Origin: Rhodococcus sp. P1Y
GTDB taxonomy: Bacteria; Actinomycetota; Actinomycetes; Mycobacteriales; Mycobacteriaceae
Direction: 5' to 3'
Assembly (NCBI RefSeq): GCF_003641205.1
Contig: NZ_CP032762.1
Location: 1,860,001-1,924,000, forward strand
DNA: 64,000 nt
Within the stretch, counting starts at the first letter, position 1. Each line of letters opens with the position of its first letter. Under the pieces are notes generated by a model. It had not been told where the DNA came from and did no database searches. It worked only from the letters and a program-made list of their open reading frames with translations. The position numbers and the translations under genes were made by a program. This document shows positions 33,022 through 41,782 of the stretch, one piece after another.

Positions 33022-35073
33022 TCACGCCACGTCGAAGGCCGCGGATGTCCCGACGAACGGCGTCAGCTGCCCGTCCAGTGAGCGGGAATCGCCGAAGTAG
33101 CGGATTCGATGGCGCCCCGCCTGCGCTGCCACCGGGATGTCCCACACGACGGTGGTCGTCGTGATCGGGCCCGCGTTCTCGAACAGGATCTTGGTGGACC
33201 AGTCACCGTCGTCGTGCACCCGGACCCAGTCGGAGCCGTCCTCGCGTTCGACGGCGAGATAGGTGTCGTCGTGTCGAAGATTGGAATTGGGATTGCTGCC
33301 GGAAAACGTCACCGTCACCTGCTGTCCGCGTGCATAGGAGGGCGCGGGTTGAGCCAGGGTCTGTCCGAATACCGTTCCTGGAGCTGCGATGTCGAGGAGT
33401 GGAACACCGCCGGGTGAAGTGGGGATCGACCCCGTGAGGTCACCCGTCGGACCCCCGCTCTCGATTGCGGTGCCCTCGCGCATCGACGACGCGAGGTCCG
33501 CCGCGATCTGTTCGGTCGCCGGCAGTTGCCAGCGTCCGAATGCTGTTGCGCCGCCCTCGTAGTCCTGCTGGTCGTACTCCTCGGGAGTGGTCACGTAATG
33601 CCCGTACCCGTTGGTGTACCCCTGGATGACGATCAGCTCGCGGTCTGCGCCCAGAGTGTTCGCCAACACCGTTCTCAGTCTGGAGCCAGCCATGACGGTC
33701 GGTTCGAACGGGCAGGTGAACAGGTAGAACGCGCCGATGCGTACCAGGTGGAACGGGAGGACCTGCTGAACGATTCCAGGGATCAGGCCCACCGGCAGAA
33801 TGACGTCCTTGGGCGCGTGGGCGTCGCGAAGCCACCCTGGCATCACGAGCGAACTCAGCGCTGCGAGTGCGGGATTGCCGCCTCGTTCGCCTTCCTGCAG
33901 CCCCAGTGCGGGCAGTCCTCCGCCGTCTTCCTGGCTCGATGCGGCAAAGGCAGCACCGAGTGCGGCAGGAGCGGTGGTGTGGGTACGTCCATCACCGGTG
34001 AATTCGGGCCGGACGGTATAGCCGGAGAAGTCCACGTACATCCATCGGACCTCGATTCCGCCGGTGACGCGTGTTCCCGTCGTTCCGGTCTGGGCGCGGG
34101 CCGCTTCGAACTGGCGTAGTCCGATGATGCGTGTGTTGTCGAATTCGTCGTCGGTGGGCCCGGTTCCCGGCTGCTTTCCGAGATTGGGGGTGACGTCACC
34201 GGGGGCGGACTGTGCGAAGGCCGCGACGAACGATGGATCGGCATAGTCGACGCCGGCAACCTCACGCTCCCAGTGCCAGGACGCGTAACCCTTGTTGTCG
34301 CTGCTGACGAGCAGGTTCGTCGCCTTCATCGAGGTACCGTGTGTCGCAAACCAATTGATGACGCCGACCAAGGCGCCGTCGCGCATCAACTGTAGGTCGA
34401 CCGATCGAGGGTCGATCTTCGACGGGAATTCGGCGGCGTCGGGATTGCGATCGAACGCCAGCGGCGAACGGTTGACGCCCGCATCGTTCAGTGACCCGGC
34501 GGTGATGACGACGTGCCCGGGTTGGACGTCGTCATGAGCTCGGACGACGGCGTCGACGATGCCGGATACGTTGGCCTCGAACGTGATCGGGCGGAAGCCG
34601 AGCGTGGTGATGTCCACGAGCAGGTGACCGTCGGTACCGCCGGGGGCTGCGTGCGTGTGCGTCGCGGACAGAAGGACGTTGCCGCGGTGATAGAGGTCGC
34701 CGAACCTCGAGGCGAGTCGCGTCAGAACCTCCTCGAAGATGCTCTCGAACATCAAACCCACCTCGCACGTGACGTGGGCGAGGCGCTGAGACGACGCGGT
34801 GTCGACGAACACGAACGCGCGTGCACGCTGGCGGAGGTGGAGCCCAGCCGACGACTGTTCCAGTACTGCATAGCCGTTCAGGCCGGCGCCGAGAGGTTCC
34901 CCGGTCATGTCGCCGATACCGCGGCCCACATCGATCGCGCCATCCGAACCGGCGGGCGACGCCCACGCGGATGGGGATCCGAGCGTCGTCGATGCGAGTG
35001 CTGCCACGCCCGTCGCGGCTAGGAATGTTCTTCGGGTCGGCGCAGAGTTCACTCGGAGTACGTTATCGGCCAC
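33022..35073 (-). CDS. Neutral/alkaline non-lysosomal ceramidase, Tat-exported
   Basis: A 683-aa secreted hydrolase that would split ceramide into sphingosine and fatty acid. The N-terminus has a twin-arginine signal (TRRTFLAATGVAALASTTLG then SAWA|S). The mature protein begins with IDVGRGIGDMTGEPLGAGLNGYA, a neutral-ceramidase hallmark. Zinc-site histidines occur in LLSATHTHAAPGG and FATHGTSM, and the catalytic serine region is DAGVNRSPLAFDRNP. The C-terminal Ig-like domain of the family follows (VTVTFSGSNPNSNLRHDDTYLAVER). The length fits bacterial ceramidases of 640-700 aa. It stands alone between a TetR and an HxlR gene. Bacteria without sphingolipids use such enzymes on host or environmental lipid. 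Confidence 0.9.
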   Translation of the reverse strand: MADNVLRVNSAPTRRTFLAATGVAALASTTLGSPSAWASPAGSDGAIDVGRGIGDMTGEPLGAGLNGYAVLEQSSAGLHLRQRARAFVFVDTASSQRLAHVTCEVGLMFESIFEEVLTRLASRFGDLYHRGNVLLSATHTHAAPGGTDGHLLVDITTLGFRPITFEANVSGIVDAVVRAHDDVQPGHVVITAGSLNDAGVNRSPLAFDRNPDAAEFPSKIDPRSVDLQLMRDGALVGVINWFATHGTSMKATNLLVSSDNKGYASWHWEREVAGVDYADPSFVAAFAQSAPGDVTPNLGKQPGTGPTDDEFDNTRIIGLRQFEAARAQTGTTGTRVTGGIEVRWMYVDFSGYTVRPEFTGDGRTHTTAPAALGAAFAASSQEDGGGLPALGLQEGERGGNPALAALSSLVMPGWLRDAHAPKDVILPVGLIPGIVQQVLPFHLVRIGAFYLFTCPFEPTVMAGSRLRTVLANTLGADRELIVIQGYTNGYGHYVTTPEEYDQQDYEGGATAFGRWQLPATEQIAADLASSMREGTAIESGGPTGDLTGSIPTSPGGVPLLDIAAPGTVFGQTLAQPAPSYARGQQVTVTFSGSNPNSNLRHDDTYLAVEREDGSDWVRVHDDGDWSTKILFENAGPITTTTVVWDIPVAAQAGRHRIRYFGDSRSLDGQLTPFVGTSAAFDVA

Positions 35074-35099
35074 GTGCGCGCGTGTACTTCGAACGAGAT

Positions 35100-35474
35100 T
35101 CAGCGTTTGTCGTGAGCCTCGCGCGAGGCCAACACGGCCGGGAGGTTGGACTGCATCAACTCGATCAGGCCGGTCAACTGCTCGGCAACGGCGCGGCCGA
35201 GCGGTGTGAGGCTGTACTCGACCTTGGGCGGAATGGACTCGAGCACGGTGCGCACCACCAAACCGTCGCGCTCGAGCGTCTGCAGCGTCTGGGACAGCAT
35301 CCGTTCACTGACGCCGTCGACGCGTCGGCGGAGAGCGTTGAATCGGTAGTCACCCTCGGCGAGCGCGGCGAGAGAGAGGATGCCCCACCTGCTCGTCGCG
35401 TTCTGCAATGCCTCACGCGACGAACAATTCCGCGCGAAGACGTCGGCCTCGAGGGAAGGGTCGGTGTCGGTCAC
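35100..35474 (-). CDS. HxlR/DUF24-family redox-type regulator (QorR-like)
   Basis: A 124-aa winged-helix protein; the GTG at 35474 gives the normal N-terminus. It shows ARNCSSREALQNATSRWGILSLAALAEGDYRFNALRRRVDGVSERMLSQTLQTLERDGLVVRTV, the HxlR core. A single conserved cysteine (NCSSREA) near the N-terminus corresponds to the redox-sensing Cys of YodB/HypR/QorR proteins. It is divergent from an NmrA-like quinone-oxidoreductase gene, the same pairing as qorR-qor2 in Corynebacterium. Oxidation by quinones would relieve repression. The palindrome AAGTACTT (35504-35511) lies between them. Confidence 0.85.
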   Translation of the reverse strand: MTDTDPSLEADVFARNCSSREALQNATSRWGILSLAALAEGDYRFNALRRRVDGVSERMLSQTLQTLERDGLVVRTVLESIPPKVEYSLTPLGRAVAEQLTGLIELMQSNLPAVLASREAHDKR

Positions 35475-35503
35475 GTTGACAATGTTAGCGCACGCATCTT
35501 GGG

Positions 35504-35511
35504 AAGTACTT
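35504..35511. promoter_or_regulatory. Candidate HxlR operator AAGTACTT
   Basis: A perfect 8-bp palindrome with TACTT/AAGTA core, as in DUF24-type operators, 29 bp upstream of the HxlR gene. A related half-site AAAGTAAGTG occurs at 35535-35544 nearer the oxidoreductase gene. Confidence 0.5.
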
Positions 35512-35589
35512 GTGCTTGGTGTTGCACTAGCGAAAAAGTAAGTGCATAGTGGTTCGCGTACTCGAACCGACAATCTTCAGGAGACTCAC

Positions 35590-36435
35590 GTGAGCACAGC
35601 AGTGACAGGCGCAACCGGGCAGCTCGGAAACCTCGTCGTCGACGGTTTGATTGCACGCGGCGTTCCAGCAGGGGACATCGTCGCGATCGTGCGGGACGCG
35701 GCCAAGGCGGCCGGCTTGTCCGACCGCGGCATCGACGTGCGCGTCGCGAACTACGCGGATACCGATGCGCTGAAGGCGGCGCTGTCGGGCGTCGACAAGC
35801 TTCTGCTGGTCTCCGGATCGGACATCGGTCAGCGAATTGCGCAGCACACTAATGTGATCGAGGCTGCCGAGTCCGCAGGAGTCTCGTTCATCGCCTACAC
35901 CTCCATTCTGAAGGCGGACACCTCGGGCGTCACCCTCGCCGTCGAGCATCTTGCAACAGAGAAGAGGCTCGCCGCGTCGTCGATCCCGTCGGCGCTGCTG
36001 CGCAATGGTTGGTACTGGGAGAACTACCAGGGTTCGCTGCAGCAGACCATCGATGGTGGCGTTCTTCTCGGTTCCGCCGGCGAGGGCAAGCTTGCTGCCG
36101 CATCGCGCGCCGACTACGCGGCCGCTGCGGTCGAGGTCCTCGTCACCGATGGTCACGAGGGGAAGATCTACGAACTCGGCGGCGACGAGCGGCTCACTTA
36201 CGCCGATCTCGCTGCGGTGATTGCGCAGATTTCCGGCAAGCCCGTCGTCTACAAGGACGTTCCGCAGTCCGACTACCAGGCGATCCTCGAAGGCGCAGGT
36301 CTGCCGGGCTTCGTCGCGGACATGCTGTCGAGCGCCGACGCAGGCATCGCGCGCGGTGAACTCGACACCGATTCGGGCGATCTGCAGAAGCTCATCGGCC
36401 GCAGCTCCACCCCGGTGGCGTCGATCCTGGGCTGA
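35590..36435 (+). CDS. NmrA-like SDR, probable NAD(P)H:quinone oxidoreductase (QorB/Qor2 type)
   Basis: A 281-aa atypical short-chain dehydrogenase. The GTG at 35590 has AGGAGA about 7 nt upstream. The nucleotide-binding motif TGATGQLGNLVV is at the N-terminus, followed by LLLVSGSDIGQRIAQHTNVIEAAESAGVSFIAYTSIL and LRNGWYWENY, typical of E. coli QorB and Corynebacterium Qor2. It would reduce quinones with NADPH and protect from quinone stress. The divergent HxlR gene with a conserved cysteine supports this. It is a single gene. Confidence 0.85.
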   Translation: MSTAVTGATGQLGNLVVDGLIARGVPAGDIVAIVRDAAKAAGLSDRGIDVRVANYADTDALKAALSGVDKLLLVSGSDIGQRIAQHTNVIEAAESAGVSFIAYTSILKADTSGVTLAVEHLATEKRLAASSIPSALLRNGWYWENYQGSLQQTIDGGVLLGSAGEGKLAAASRADYAAAAVEVLVTDGHEGKIYELGGDERLTYADLAAVIAQISGKPVVYKDVPQSDYQAILEGAGLPGFVADMLSSADAGIARGELDTDSGDLQKLIGRSSTPVASILG

Positions 36436-36470
36436 TCCTGAGTTGATTCGCGGGGGAGCGCTGGGGCTCG

Positions 36471-37838
36471 TCAGCTCAAATGCTGACGATCCCCGGCCTC
36501 GATGGTAATTGCCGCAATGACGATGCCGATCAGTACGCCGATGAGTGTGTCGCCGATGCGGCTGACGGCGACGGCTGGGGACAGGTGGCTGGCGAGGCCG
36601 GTCAGCATCAGGGCCATCGGGGTGATGACGAACGAGGTGAGCCCGTAGTTCTTGAGCACGAGAAGCTCTGCGGCCACCTGCATGACGACGATGACAACGA
36701 TGGTCTGCCAATATCCGAGCGAGAGCGCGATGAGACCGGCTCCGACGATTGCGCCACCGACGTTGCCGAGTAGACGCTGAATGCCGCGCTCGACCGTCGT
36801 GCGAAATGCGATGCCCTGCATTGCGGCTAGTGCACCCATCGCGGCCCACAACGGATGCGAGAAGCCGAAGGCTGTTGCGCACCAGGCTGCGAGCGCGGCG
36901 GCTGCAGTGATTCGGAATGCGTTGATGACCAGGGACCGGTCGGTGAGGCGTCCGAGGCCGTCGGCGAAGAAGCTGCGGGGGCGCGTCGTAAGCTCGGCCG
37001 CTCGAACCGGGAGATCGCATCGGCGCATCTTCCGTAGAGCGCGTTCATGGGCGAGTACGGCGGCGGCATGGCCGGGATCCTCGCCGCGAGCCCGGGCATC
37101 GAGCAGGGCCTCGGCGTCGTCGAGGAGCGTGACCAGTCCGAGGCTGTGGTCCCGGCGCCGAGCGTGGTTGTTCAGCGAGACGACGGTCCGAGCGCGGGCT
37201 ATCGCAGCGCGGGCCAGGGGTTCGGACCGGGAGTCGACAGCGGCCAGCGCGCGTGCGACCGCGAGCTGGCCAGGCCCGACGGGGTGGAGAAGCGCAGGTA
37301 GCATGGCCGCGACCCAGCCGATCGCGGTACCGACCGACACGGCCGCAAATACCGTCCCTACGGCTGCGGCGTCGTGACTGAAACCGACGGCCGCCGTCGC
37401 AGCGAATACCAGAATGACCGGGCCGGGTCCGTTGATGGTGAACGCAGCCAGAATCAACGCCGCGATGCCCGCTGCTATCGAGAGCGCTGCGACTTGAACG
37501 CCGGTGGAACTCACCGCGGCGCCGATTACCGCCCCGAGCACTGCAAAGCCGATGATGAGCGCACCGATCATGGCGATCTTCCCTGCTCGGCGAGGGTATG
37601 GCTCGTAGCGTCCGAATGCCGAGCACAAGGCGCCGAGCGCGGCGAAGCCTGCAAGATCGGGGCGTCCGAGGATACCCCCGCCTACGAGAACGATCGTGAC
37701 TGCGAGACCGACCCGGAGGGCAGGGGCGACGGACGCATCGGATTGCCCGATCGAGAATGCTCGACGCCACGTGCGTGCCGACAGTGCGTGGGCGAAGGCG
37801 GATCGCGAGTGTTCGAGTCGATCGAGAGAAGTAGCCAC
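36471..37838 (-). CDS. FUSC-family membrane protein (aromatic acid exporter-like)
   Basis: A 455-aa protein with two blocks of about five to six hydrophobic helices (residues about 40-165 and 300-435) separated by a soluble helical region, the FUSC/YccS arrangement. The second block contains FGFSHPLWAAMGALAAMQGIAFRTTVERGIQRLLGNVGGAIVGAGLI, the FUSC signature. The start is GTG 37838 or TTG 37841; no strong ribosome site is seen. It is divergent from a MarR gene, and the 74-bp gap holds an AT-rich dyad. AaeB-type relatives export hydroxylated aromatic acids, which would suit MarR control, but the substrate is not shown. Confidence 0.83.
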   Translation of the reverse strand: MATSLDRLEHSRSAFAHALSARTWRRAFSIGQSDASVAPALRVGLAVTIVLVGGGILGRPDLAGFAALGALCSAFGRYEPYPRRAGKIAMIGALIIGFAVLGAVIGAAVSSTGVQVAALSIAAGIAALILAAFTINGPGPVILVFAATAAVGFSHDAAAVGTVFAAVSVGTAIGWVAAMLPALLHPVGPGQLAVARALAAVDSRSEPLARAAIARARTVVSLNNHARRRDHSLGLVTLLDDAEALLDARARGEDPGHAAAVLAHERALRKMRRCDLPVRAAELTTRPRSFFADGLGRLTDRSLVINAFRITAAAALAAWCATAFGFSHPLWAAMGALAAMQGIAFRTTVERGIQRLLGNVGGAIVGAGLIALSLGYWQTIVVIVVMQVAAELLVLKNYGLTSFVITPMALMLTGLASHLSPAVAVSRIGDTLIGVLIGIVIAAITIEAGDRQHLS

Positions 37839-37855
37839 CAACGGAACTTTACAGG

Positions 37856-37872
37856 TATTTCACTAGTAAATA
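37856..37872. promoter_or_regulatory. Candidate MarR operator TATTT-N7-AAATA
   Basis: TATTT (37856-37860) and AAATA (37868-37872) flank CACTAGT between the FUSC and MarR genes. The AT-rich dyad is typical for MarR proteins and is placed to control both divergent genes. Confidence 0.5.
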
Positions 37873-37912
37873 GATTGTGAAGTACTGTGATTCTCGTCGT
37901 AGGGTGGGCAGC

Positions 37913-38413
37913 ATGACAGCGGCACAGCGATCGGGTGGAGACTTCGTCGACCACGTTCGACGCGAATGGACGGCAACATTCCCCGAAGTCGATCTGTCAC
38001 CCATGGAGATTCTGGCGCGCATCAACAGAATCGCCTCGAAAACGAACCACCTACTCGACGCCGCGTTGTCCCCAGTGGGGGTGTCGCGTGCCGAGTTCGA
38101 CGTGCTCAGTGCGTTGCGACGGGCGGGCCGCGCGCTGCGGGCCAGCGAGGTCACCTCCGTGACCCTGATGAGTGGGGCGTCGACGACGAAAATCACCGAG
38201 CGTCTCGTCAGGGAGGGGTTGGTCGAACGCCTCCGCTTCGAACGCGATGCTCGGGTGGTGCTGCTTCAACTGACCGACTCCGGAACCGAGCTGGTCAACA
38301 GAGTGTTTCCCACTAGGCTCGAAAAAGACCGGGAACTGCTGACCGGACTCGACGCCCAGGAACTCGACACCTTGGCGGCTCTGTTGCGCAAGGTGGCGCT
38401 GAACGTGGGGTAG
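37913..38413 (+). CDS. MarR-family regulator
   Basis: A 166-aa winged-helix protein; the ATG at 37913 follows an AGGG at good distance. The core is LSPMEILARINRIASKTNHLLDAALSPVGVSRAEFDVLSALRRAGRALRASEVTSVTLMSGASTTKITERLVREGLVERLRFERDARVVLLQLTDSG, including the MarR wing RDARVVLLQLT. It is divergent from the FUSC gene, its probable target, and is followed by a strong hairpin. Ligand unknown; aromatic acids are plausible from the neighbour. Confidence 0.87.
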   Translation: MTAAQRSGGDFVDHVRREWTATFPEVDLSPMEILARINRIASKTNHLLDAALSPVGVSRAEFDVLSALRRAGRALRASEVTSVTLMSGASTTKITERLVREGLVERLRFERDARVVLLQLTDSGTELVNRVFPTRLEKDRELLTGLDAQELDTLAALLRKVALNVG

Positions 38414-38421
38414 CGGATCCG

Positions 38422-38469
38422 CCAGTGGCGTGGTTGAGTGCCCTCCGGGGCACCTAACCACACCACTGG
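38422..38469. terminator. Strong 48-nt hairpin between convergent genes
   Basis: CCAGTGG pairs with CCACTGG, GTGGTT with AACCAC, and GTGCCC with GGGCAC around TCCG, with only single-base interruptions. It lies 9 bp after the MarR stop and 9 bp before the lipocalin stop and should end both transcripts. There is no long T run. Confidence 0.75.
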
Positions 38470-38478
38470 GTGGGAGGG

Positions 38479-39105
38479 CTAGACCGTCGAGAGCGAGCGG
38501 ATATCCGTAGCCCCGCCCGGCGTGGGCGAGGTCAGGATGAACGTGGAGTTGTACCCCTTCGACTCGACGACCGAGCGGATCTCACGGAACTTCTCCTGGC
38601 TCACCTCGGGCGACCTGGACAGGATGAAGCCCGAGGTCCGCAGCGGATCTCCGACGAGCGCCCAGGAGTAGTCGTCGGCGATGTAGGCGACGATGTAGTT
38701 GGTCGGCCCTTCCGGGTTCTCCTGAGTCGGTACACCCGGGAAGCTCACGTGCAGTTGAGCATTGGTGACCGTGTCGTTGACGCGAGCATTGCCGACGATA
38801 CGGTTCTGCTCACCGGTCCACGTGGTGCAGGTGTTCTCGACGCGGATGTTCGCCGGATCGATGAGCTGGTAGTTGGCCTGCGTGTCGCGCGCGCACTCGA
38901 GGTTGAACGGCTGCGGCACTGCGGCAATTTGATTCCACGTTCCGAGGTATCGCTCGACGTCGAGAGACGGGACCGGGGTCAGCGGAACGAAACCCGCGGA
39001 CCCGGACTCGGCCGGTGCGGCCTGAGCTGTGCTGCCCGCAAGGACGAGTCCTGTTGCGCAGGCTCCTGCGATCACCGCACGTGCAGCCAGGGAACGTACC
39101 TTCAT
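38479..39105 (-). CDS. Secreted lipocalin-family protein
   Basis: A 208-aa protein. The ATG at 39105 has AAGGAG 8 nt upstream. A signal peptide (SLAARAVIAGACATGLVLAGSTAQA|A) precedes a lipocalin domain: PVPSLDVERYLGTWNQIAAVPQPFNLECA with the GTW motif, then ANYQLIDPANIRVENTC, SFPGVP, YIVAYIADDYSWALVGDP and LRTSGFILSRSPEVSQEKF. This is the Blc/apolipoprotein-D pattern, binding fatty acids or lysolipids. Two cysteines (LECA and ENTC) could form the usual disulfide. It starts 5 bp downstream of an MMPL transporter gene on the same strand, suggesting transfer or storage of the exported lipid. Confidence 0.87.
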   Translation of the reverse strand: MKVRSLAARAVIAGACATGLVLAGSTAQAAPAESGSAGFVPLTPVPSLDVERYLGTWNQIAAVPQPFNLECARDTQANYQLIDPANIRVENTCTTWTGEQNRIVGNARVNDTVTNAQLHVSFPGVPTQENPEGPTNYIVAYIADDYSWALVGDPLRTSGFILSRSPEVSQEKFREIRSVVESKGYNSTFILTSPTPGGATDIRSLSTV

Positions 39106-39110
39106 GACAC

Positions 39111-41165
39111 TCACTCCTTCACGTCCACCAGTTCGGTACTGCTGGAATCGAATCTGTTCGGCCACCATATCCCCGGGCCGACAAGGGTAAACATTGCTGG
39201 AATGACCAGAGTGCGCACGACGAACGTGTCGAGCAGGATGCCGAATCCCACGATGATTCCGAGCTGAGTCAGCGTGATCAGCGGAAGCACGCCCAACACG
39301 CAGAACACCGCGGCCAGCACGATGCCTGCACTGGTGATGACACCGCCTGTCGCGCCGACGGCTCGGACGATGGCCGCACGAGTCCCGTGGCCCGGCACTT
39401 CCTCGCGGGTGCGGGTGACGAGGAAGATCGTGTAGTCGACACCGAGTGCGACGAGGAACAGGAATGCGTACAGCGGAACGTTGTCGTCGAGTGCTGGGAA
39501 CCCGAAGATGCTGCTGCTGAACAGGCTTCCCACTCCGAGGGCGGCGAGTGCGCTGAGCACCGTCGTCCCGACGAGGATCAACGGCGCGACCAGTGACCTG
39601 AGCAACGCGATCAGCACTATCAGCACCACGATCAAGATCGCAGGTACGACGACGAGACGATCGCGTGCGGCGGCATCACTCGTGTCGAGTGCCTGCGCGT
39701 CGCTGCCACCCACGAGCGCGTTCGGTACGTCGGCGAATCCGGCGCGCAGCGACTCCACGGCGGCGAATGCCTCGTCCGACGCCGGAGCTGCATCGGTGAC
39801 GACGGACCACTGCGTCAGTCCGGTATTCGAGTCGGCGCCGCGGGTGAACGAGTCGACGGATTCGTTCGACGCGAGAACGGACTCGACCCGATCGGCCGAC
39901 TCGGTCGGTGCGACGACGGTGGTGGGGTCGGCAAGACCCGCCGGAAAGTGCTCTGCCAGAGTGTCGAAACCTTCGACGGACTCGGCTGTGACCCGGAACT
40001 GCTCAGTTTGCGACAGGCCGATGCCGGTGCCGAACAGTGCTGCAGCGCAGGCGATCAATGCAACAAGTGTGACCGATGCCGTGCGAAGGGGATGCCTGGC
40101 CACCGCTGCGGCAACCGAATGCCACACGCCCGTCGTCGCGGTGTCCTTGTCGCCGGCCTTCGGTACGAAGGGCCAGAACAACTTCGGTCCGAACAGTGCG
40201 AGCAACGGCGGTAGCACAACGAGAACGAACACCGCGGCCACGACGAGTCCTGCCGCGGCCAGTGCCCCGAGTGAGCGAGTGCTGGGAAGGATGGCGAGCA
40301 GCAACGTCAGAAGAGCAAGTACGACGGTGGCATTGCTGGCGAGGATGGCGGGTCCGGCGTGGCGGACGGCATGTGCGAGGGCATCCCTGTGATCGGCGTG
40401 GGAGCGGAGTTCTTCCCGATACCGCGAGATCAGCAGCAGGGCGTAGTTGGTGCCGGCGCCGAAGACGAGGACGCTGGTGATTCCCGAGGTCGACCCGTCG
40501 AAGGACAGACCCGTCAGTTCGGCAAGTGCGGTGCCGACCGAGGTGGCGACGCGATCGCCGAGACCGATGACGATCAGCGGGACGAGCCACAGGATCGGCG
40601 ATCGGTAGGTCACGATCAGGAGAATCGCGACGACGAGCGCTGTGACGGCGAGCAAGGTGACGTTGGCGCCGGAAAAGGAGTTCGCGATGTCGGCCCCGAA
40701 AGCCGGACCGCCGGTGAGCTGGGCGGTCAATCCGTCCGGTAGGCCGTCAACAGCCGCGGCTCGCAGTGACGTGACGGTGTCGTCGAGCGAGAAGCCGGAC
40801 AACGAGGAGTCGACTTGGACGATTCCGAGGACGGCTTTGCCGTCCGGGGCGGGCACGAGGGGTGTGGCTGCGTCGGACAGGCGTCCAAGCGCCTGCTGGG
40901 CGGCGCCCAAGTCCGGCGGGCTCAGCTCGGATCCATCGTCCCGGCTCACGACCAGGATCACCGGAGCGGTATCCGAGCCAGGGAATTGATCGAGAAGCTC
41001 GGTTACCTGCGCAGAGTCGGCGGCAGGCGGAACCGAGGAGGGAGCTTGGCCTGCCGAGTCGTTCTCTCCGACGAGCGCCATGAAGCCGAACGAAAGAATG
41101 ATCACTGCAAGCGAGAGCGCCCACGAGCGACGCGAGCTGACAATTCGGGCGAATCGGGTCCACAT
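39111..41165 (-). CDS. MMPL-family RND transporter
   Basis: A 684-aa membrane protein; the ATG at 41165 has GGAGG 5 nt upstream. It has about 11-12 TM helices and two periplasmic loops in the RND duplication: TM1 about 10-32, then a loop, TM2-6 about 170-330 with FGAGTNYALLLISRYREEL, and the second set with LGVDYTIFLVTRTREEVPGHGTRAAIVRAVGATGGVITSAGIVLAAVF. These are the MmpL/YdfJ signature regions, including the proton-relay GxxYxxFLxxR type motif. MMPL proteins export lipids or drugs. It is in an operon with a lipocalin and divergent from a MarR gene with an AT-rich dyad between. Confidence 0.9.
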   Translation of the reverse strand: MWTRFARIVSSRRSWALSLAVIILSFGFMALVGENDSAGQAPSSVPPAADSAQVTELLDQFPGSDTAPVILVVSRDDGSELSPPDLGAAQQALGRLSDAATPLVPAPDGKAVLGIVQVDSSLSGFSLDDTVTSLRAAAVDGLPDGLTAQLTGGPAFGADIANSFSGANVTLLAVTALVVAILLIVTYRSPILWLVPLIVIGLGDRVATSVGTALAELTGLSFDGSTSGITSVLVFGAGTNYALLLISRYREELRSHADHRDALAHAVRHAGPAILASNATVVLALLTLLLAILPSTRSLGALAAAGLVVAAVFVLVVLPPLLALFGPKLFWPFVPKAGDKDTATTGVWHSVAAAVARHPLRTASVTLVALIACAAALFGTGIGLSQTEQFRVTAESVEGFDTLAEHFPAGLADPTTVVAPTESADRVESVLASNESVDSFTRGADSNTGLTQWSVVTDAAPASDEAFAAVESLRAGFADVPNALVGGSDAQALDTSDAAARDRLVVVPAILIVVLIVLIALLRSLVAPLILVGTTVLSALAALGVGSLFSSSIFGFPALDDNVPLYAFLFLVALGVDYTIFLVTRTREEVPGHGTRAAIVRAVGATGGVITSAGIVLAAVFCVLGVLPLITLTQLGIIVGFGILLDTFVVRTLVIPAMFTLVGPGIWWPNRFDSSSTELVDVKE

Positions 41166-41190
41166 GTCCACCTCCAAACAATCTCATCTA

Positions 41191-41203
41191 CTTAACAATT
41201 AAG
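41191..41203. promoter_or_regulatory. MarR operator CTTAA-CAA-TTAAG
   Basis: A perfect 5-bp-arm AT-rich dyad lies 25 bp upstream of the MMPL start and 61 bp upstream of the MarR start. Its composition and place suit repression of both divergent transcripts. Confidence 0.6.
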
Positions 41204-41264
41204 CAACTGAGAGATCCGTGACGCGTGGGCGGGATAGTCTGGCTCGAACGCCGAACCGAGAGGA

Positions 41265-41741
41265 ATGTCAGTGCCGGACCGCAGTGAACTGGAGTCGATG
41301 ATCTCATCGGACATTCGCGCGCTCTCGGCCGTTTCCGAAGAGATCGGCCGAGCGTTCGGAGCGCAACACGAACTGCGACCCAACGATTTTCGGGCTCTGC
41401 TCCTGATCATGGTTGCGGATGTCGAAGGTACCCCGCTGACCGCAGGAGAACTGGGTAACCGTCTCGGTCTTTCCTCCGCCGCGATGACCTACCTAGTGGA
41501 GCGGATGATCGAGTCGGGGCACATCAGGCGCGAAAAGGTCGCGAGTGATCGGCGCAAGGTCATCCTGCGCTACGACGCCCACGGCATGGAGGTCGCGCGC
41601 GGTTTCTTCGGGCCGCTGGGGGCGCGAACGTCGTCGGCGTTGTCCGACGTACCGGACTCCGATCTCGCCGCGGCGCATCGGGTGTTCGGTGTGCTCATCG
41701 ACGCGATGCGCGAACACCACGACGAGTTGCACGCAGGCTGA
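41265..41741 (+). CDS. MarR-family regulator of the MMPL-lipocalin operon
   Basis: A 158-aa winged-helix protein: DLRALSAVSEEIGRAF type N-terminal helix, then PNDFRALLLIMVADVEGTPLTAGELGNRLGLSSAAMTYLVERMIESGHIRREKVASDRRKVILRYDAHG, with the MarR wing SDRRKVILRY. The start may be the ATG at 41265 or the GTG at 41271, which has better spacing from AGAGGA. It is divergent from the MMPL gene with a dyad between, so it probably represses exporter and lipocalin until a lipid-like or drug ligand binds. Confidence 0.85.
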   Translation: MSVPDRSELESMISSDIRALSAVSEEIGRAFGAQHELRPNDFRALLLIMVADVEGTPLTAGELGNRLGLSSAAMTYLVERMIESGHIRREKVASDRRKVILRYDAHGMEVARGFFGPLGARTSSALSDVPDSDLAAAHRVFGVLIDAMREHHDELHAG

Positions 41742-41782
41742 AGACGAGTTTCGTGCGGCGACGCCCGGGGTAACCGCGTTTC

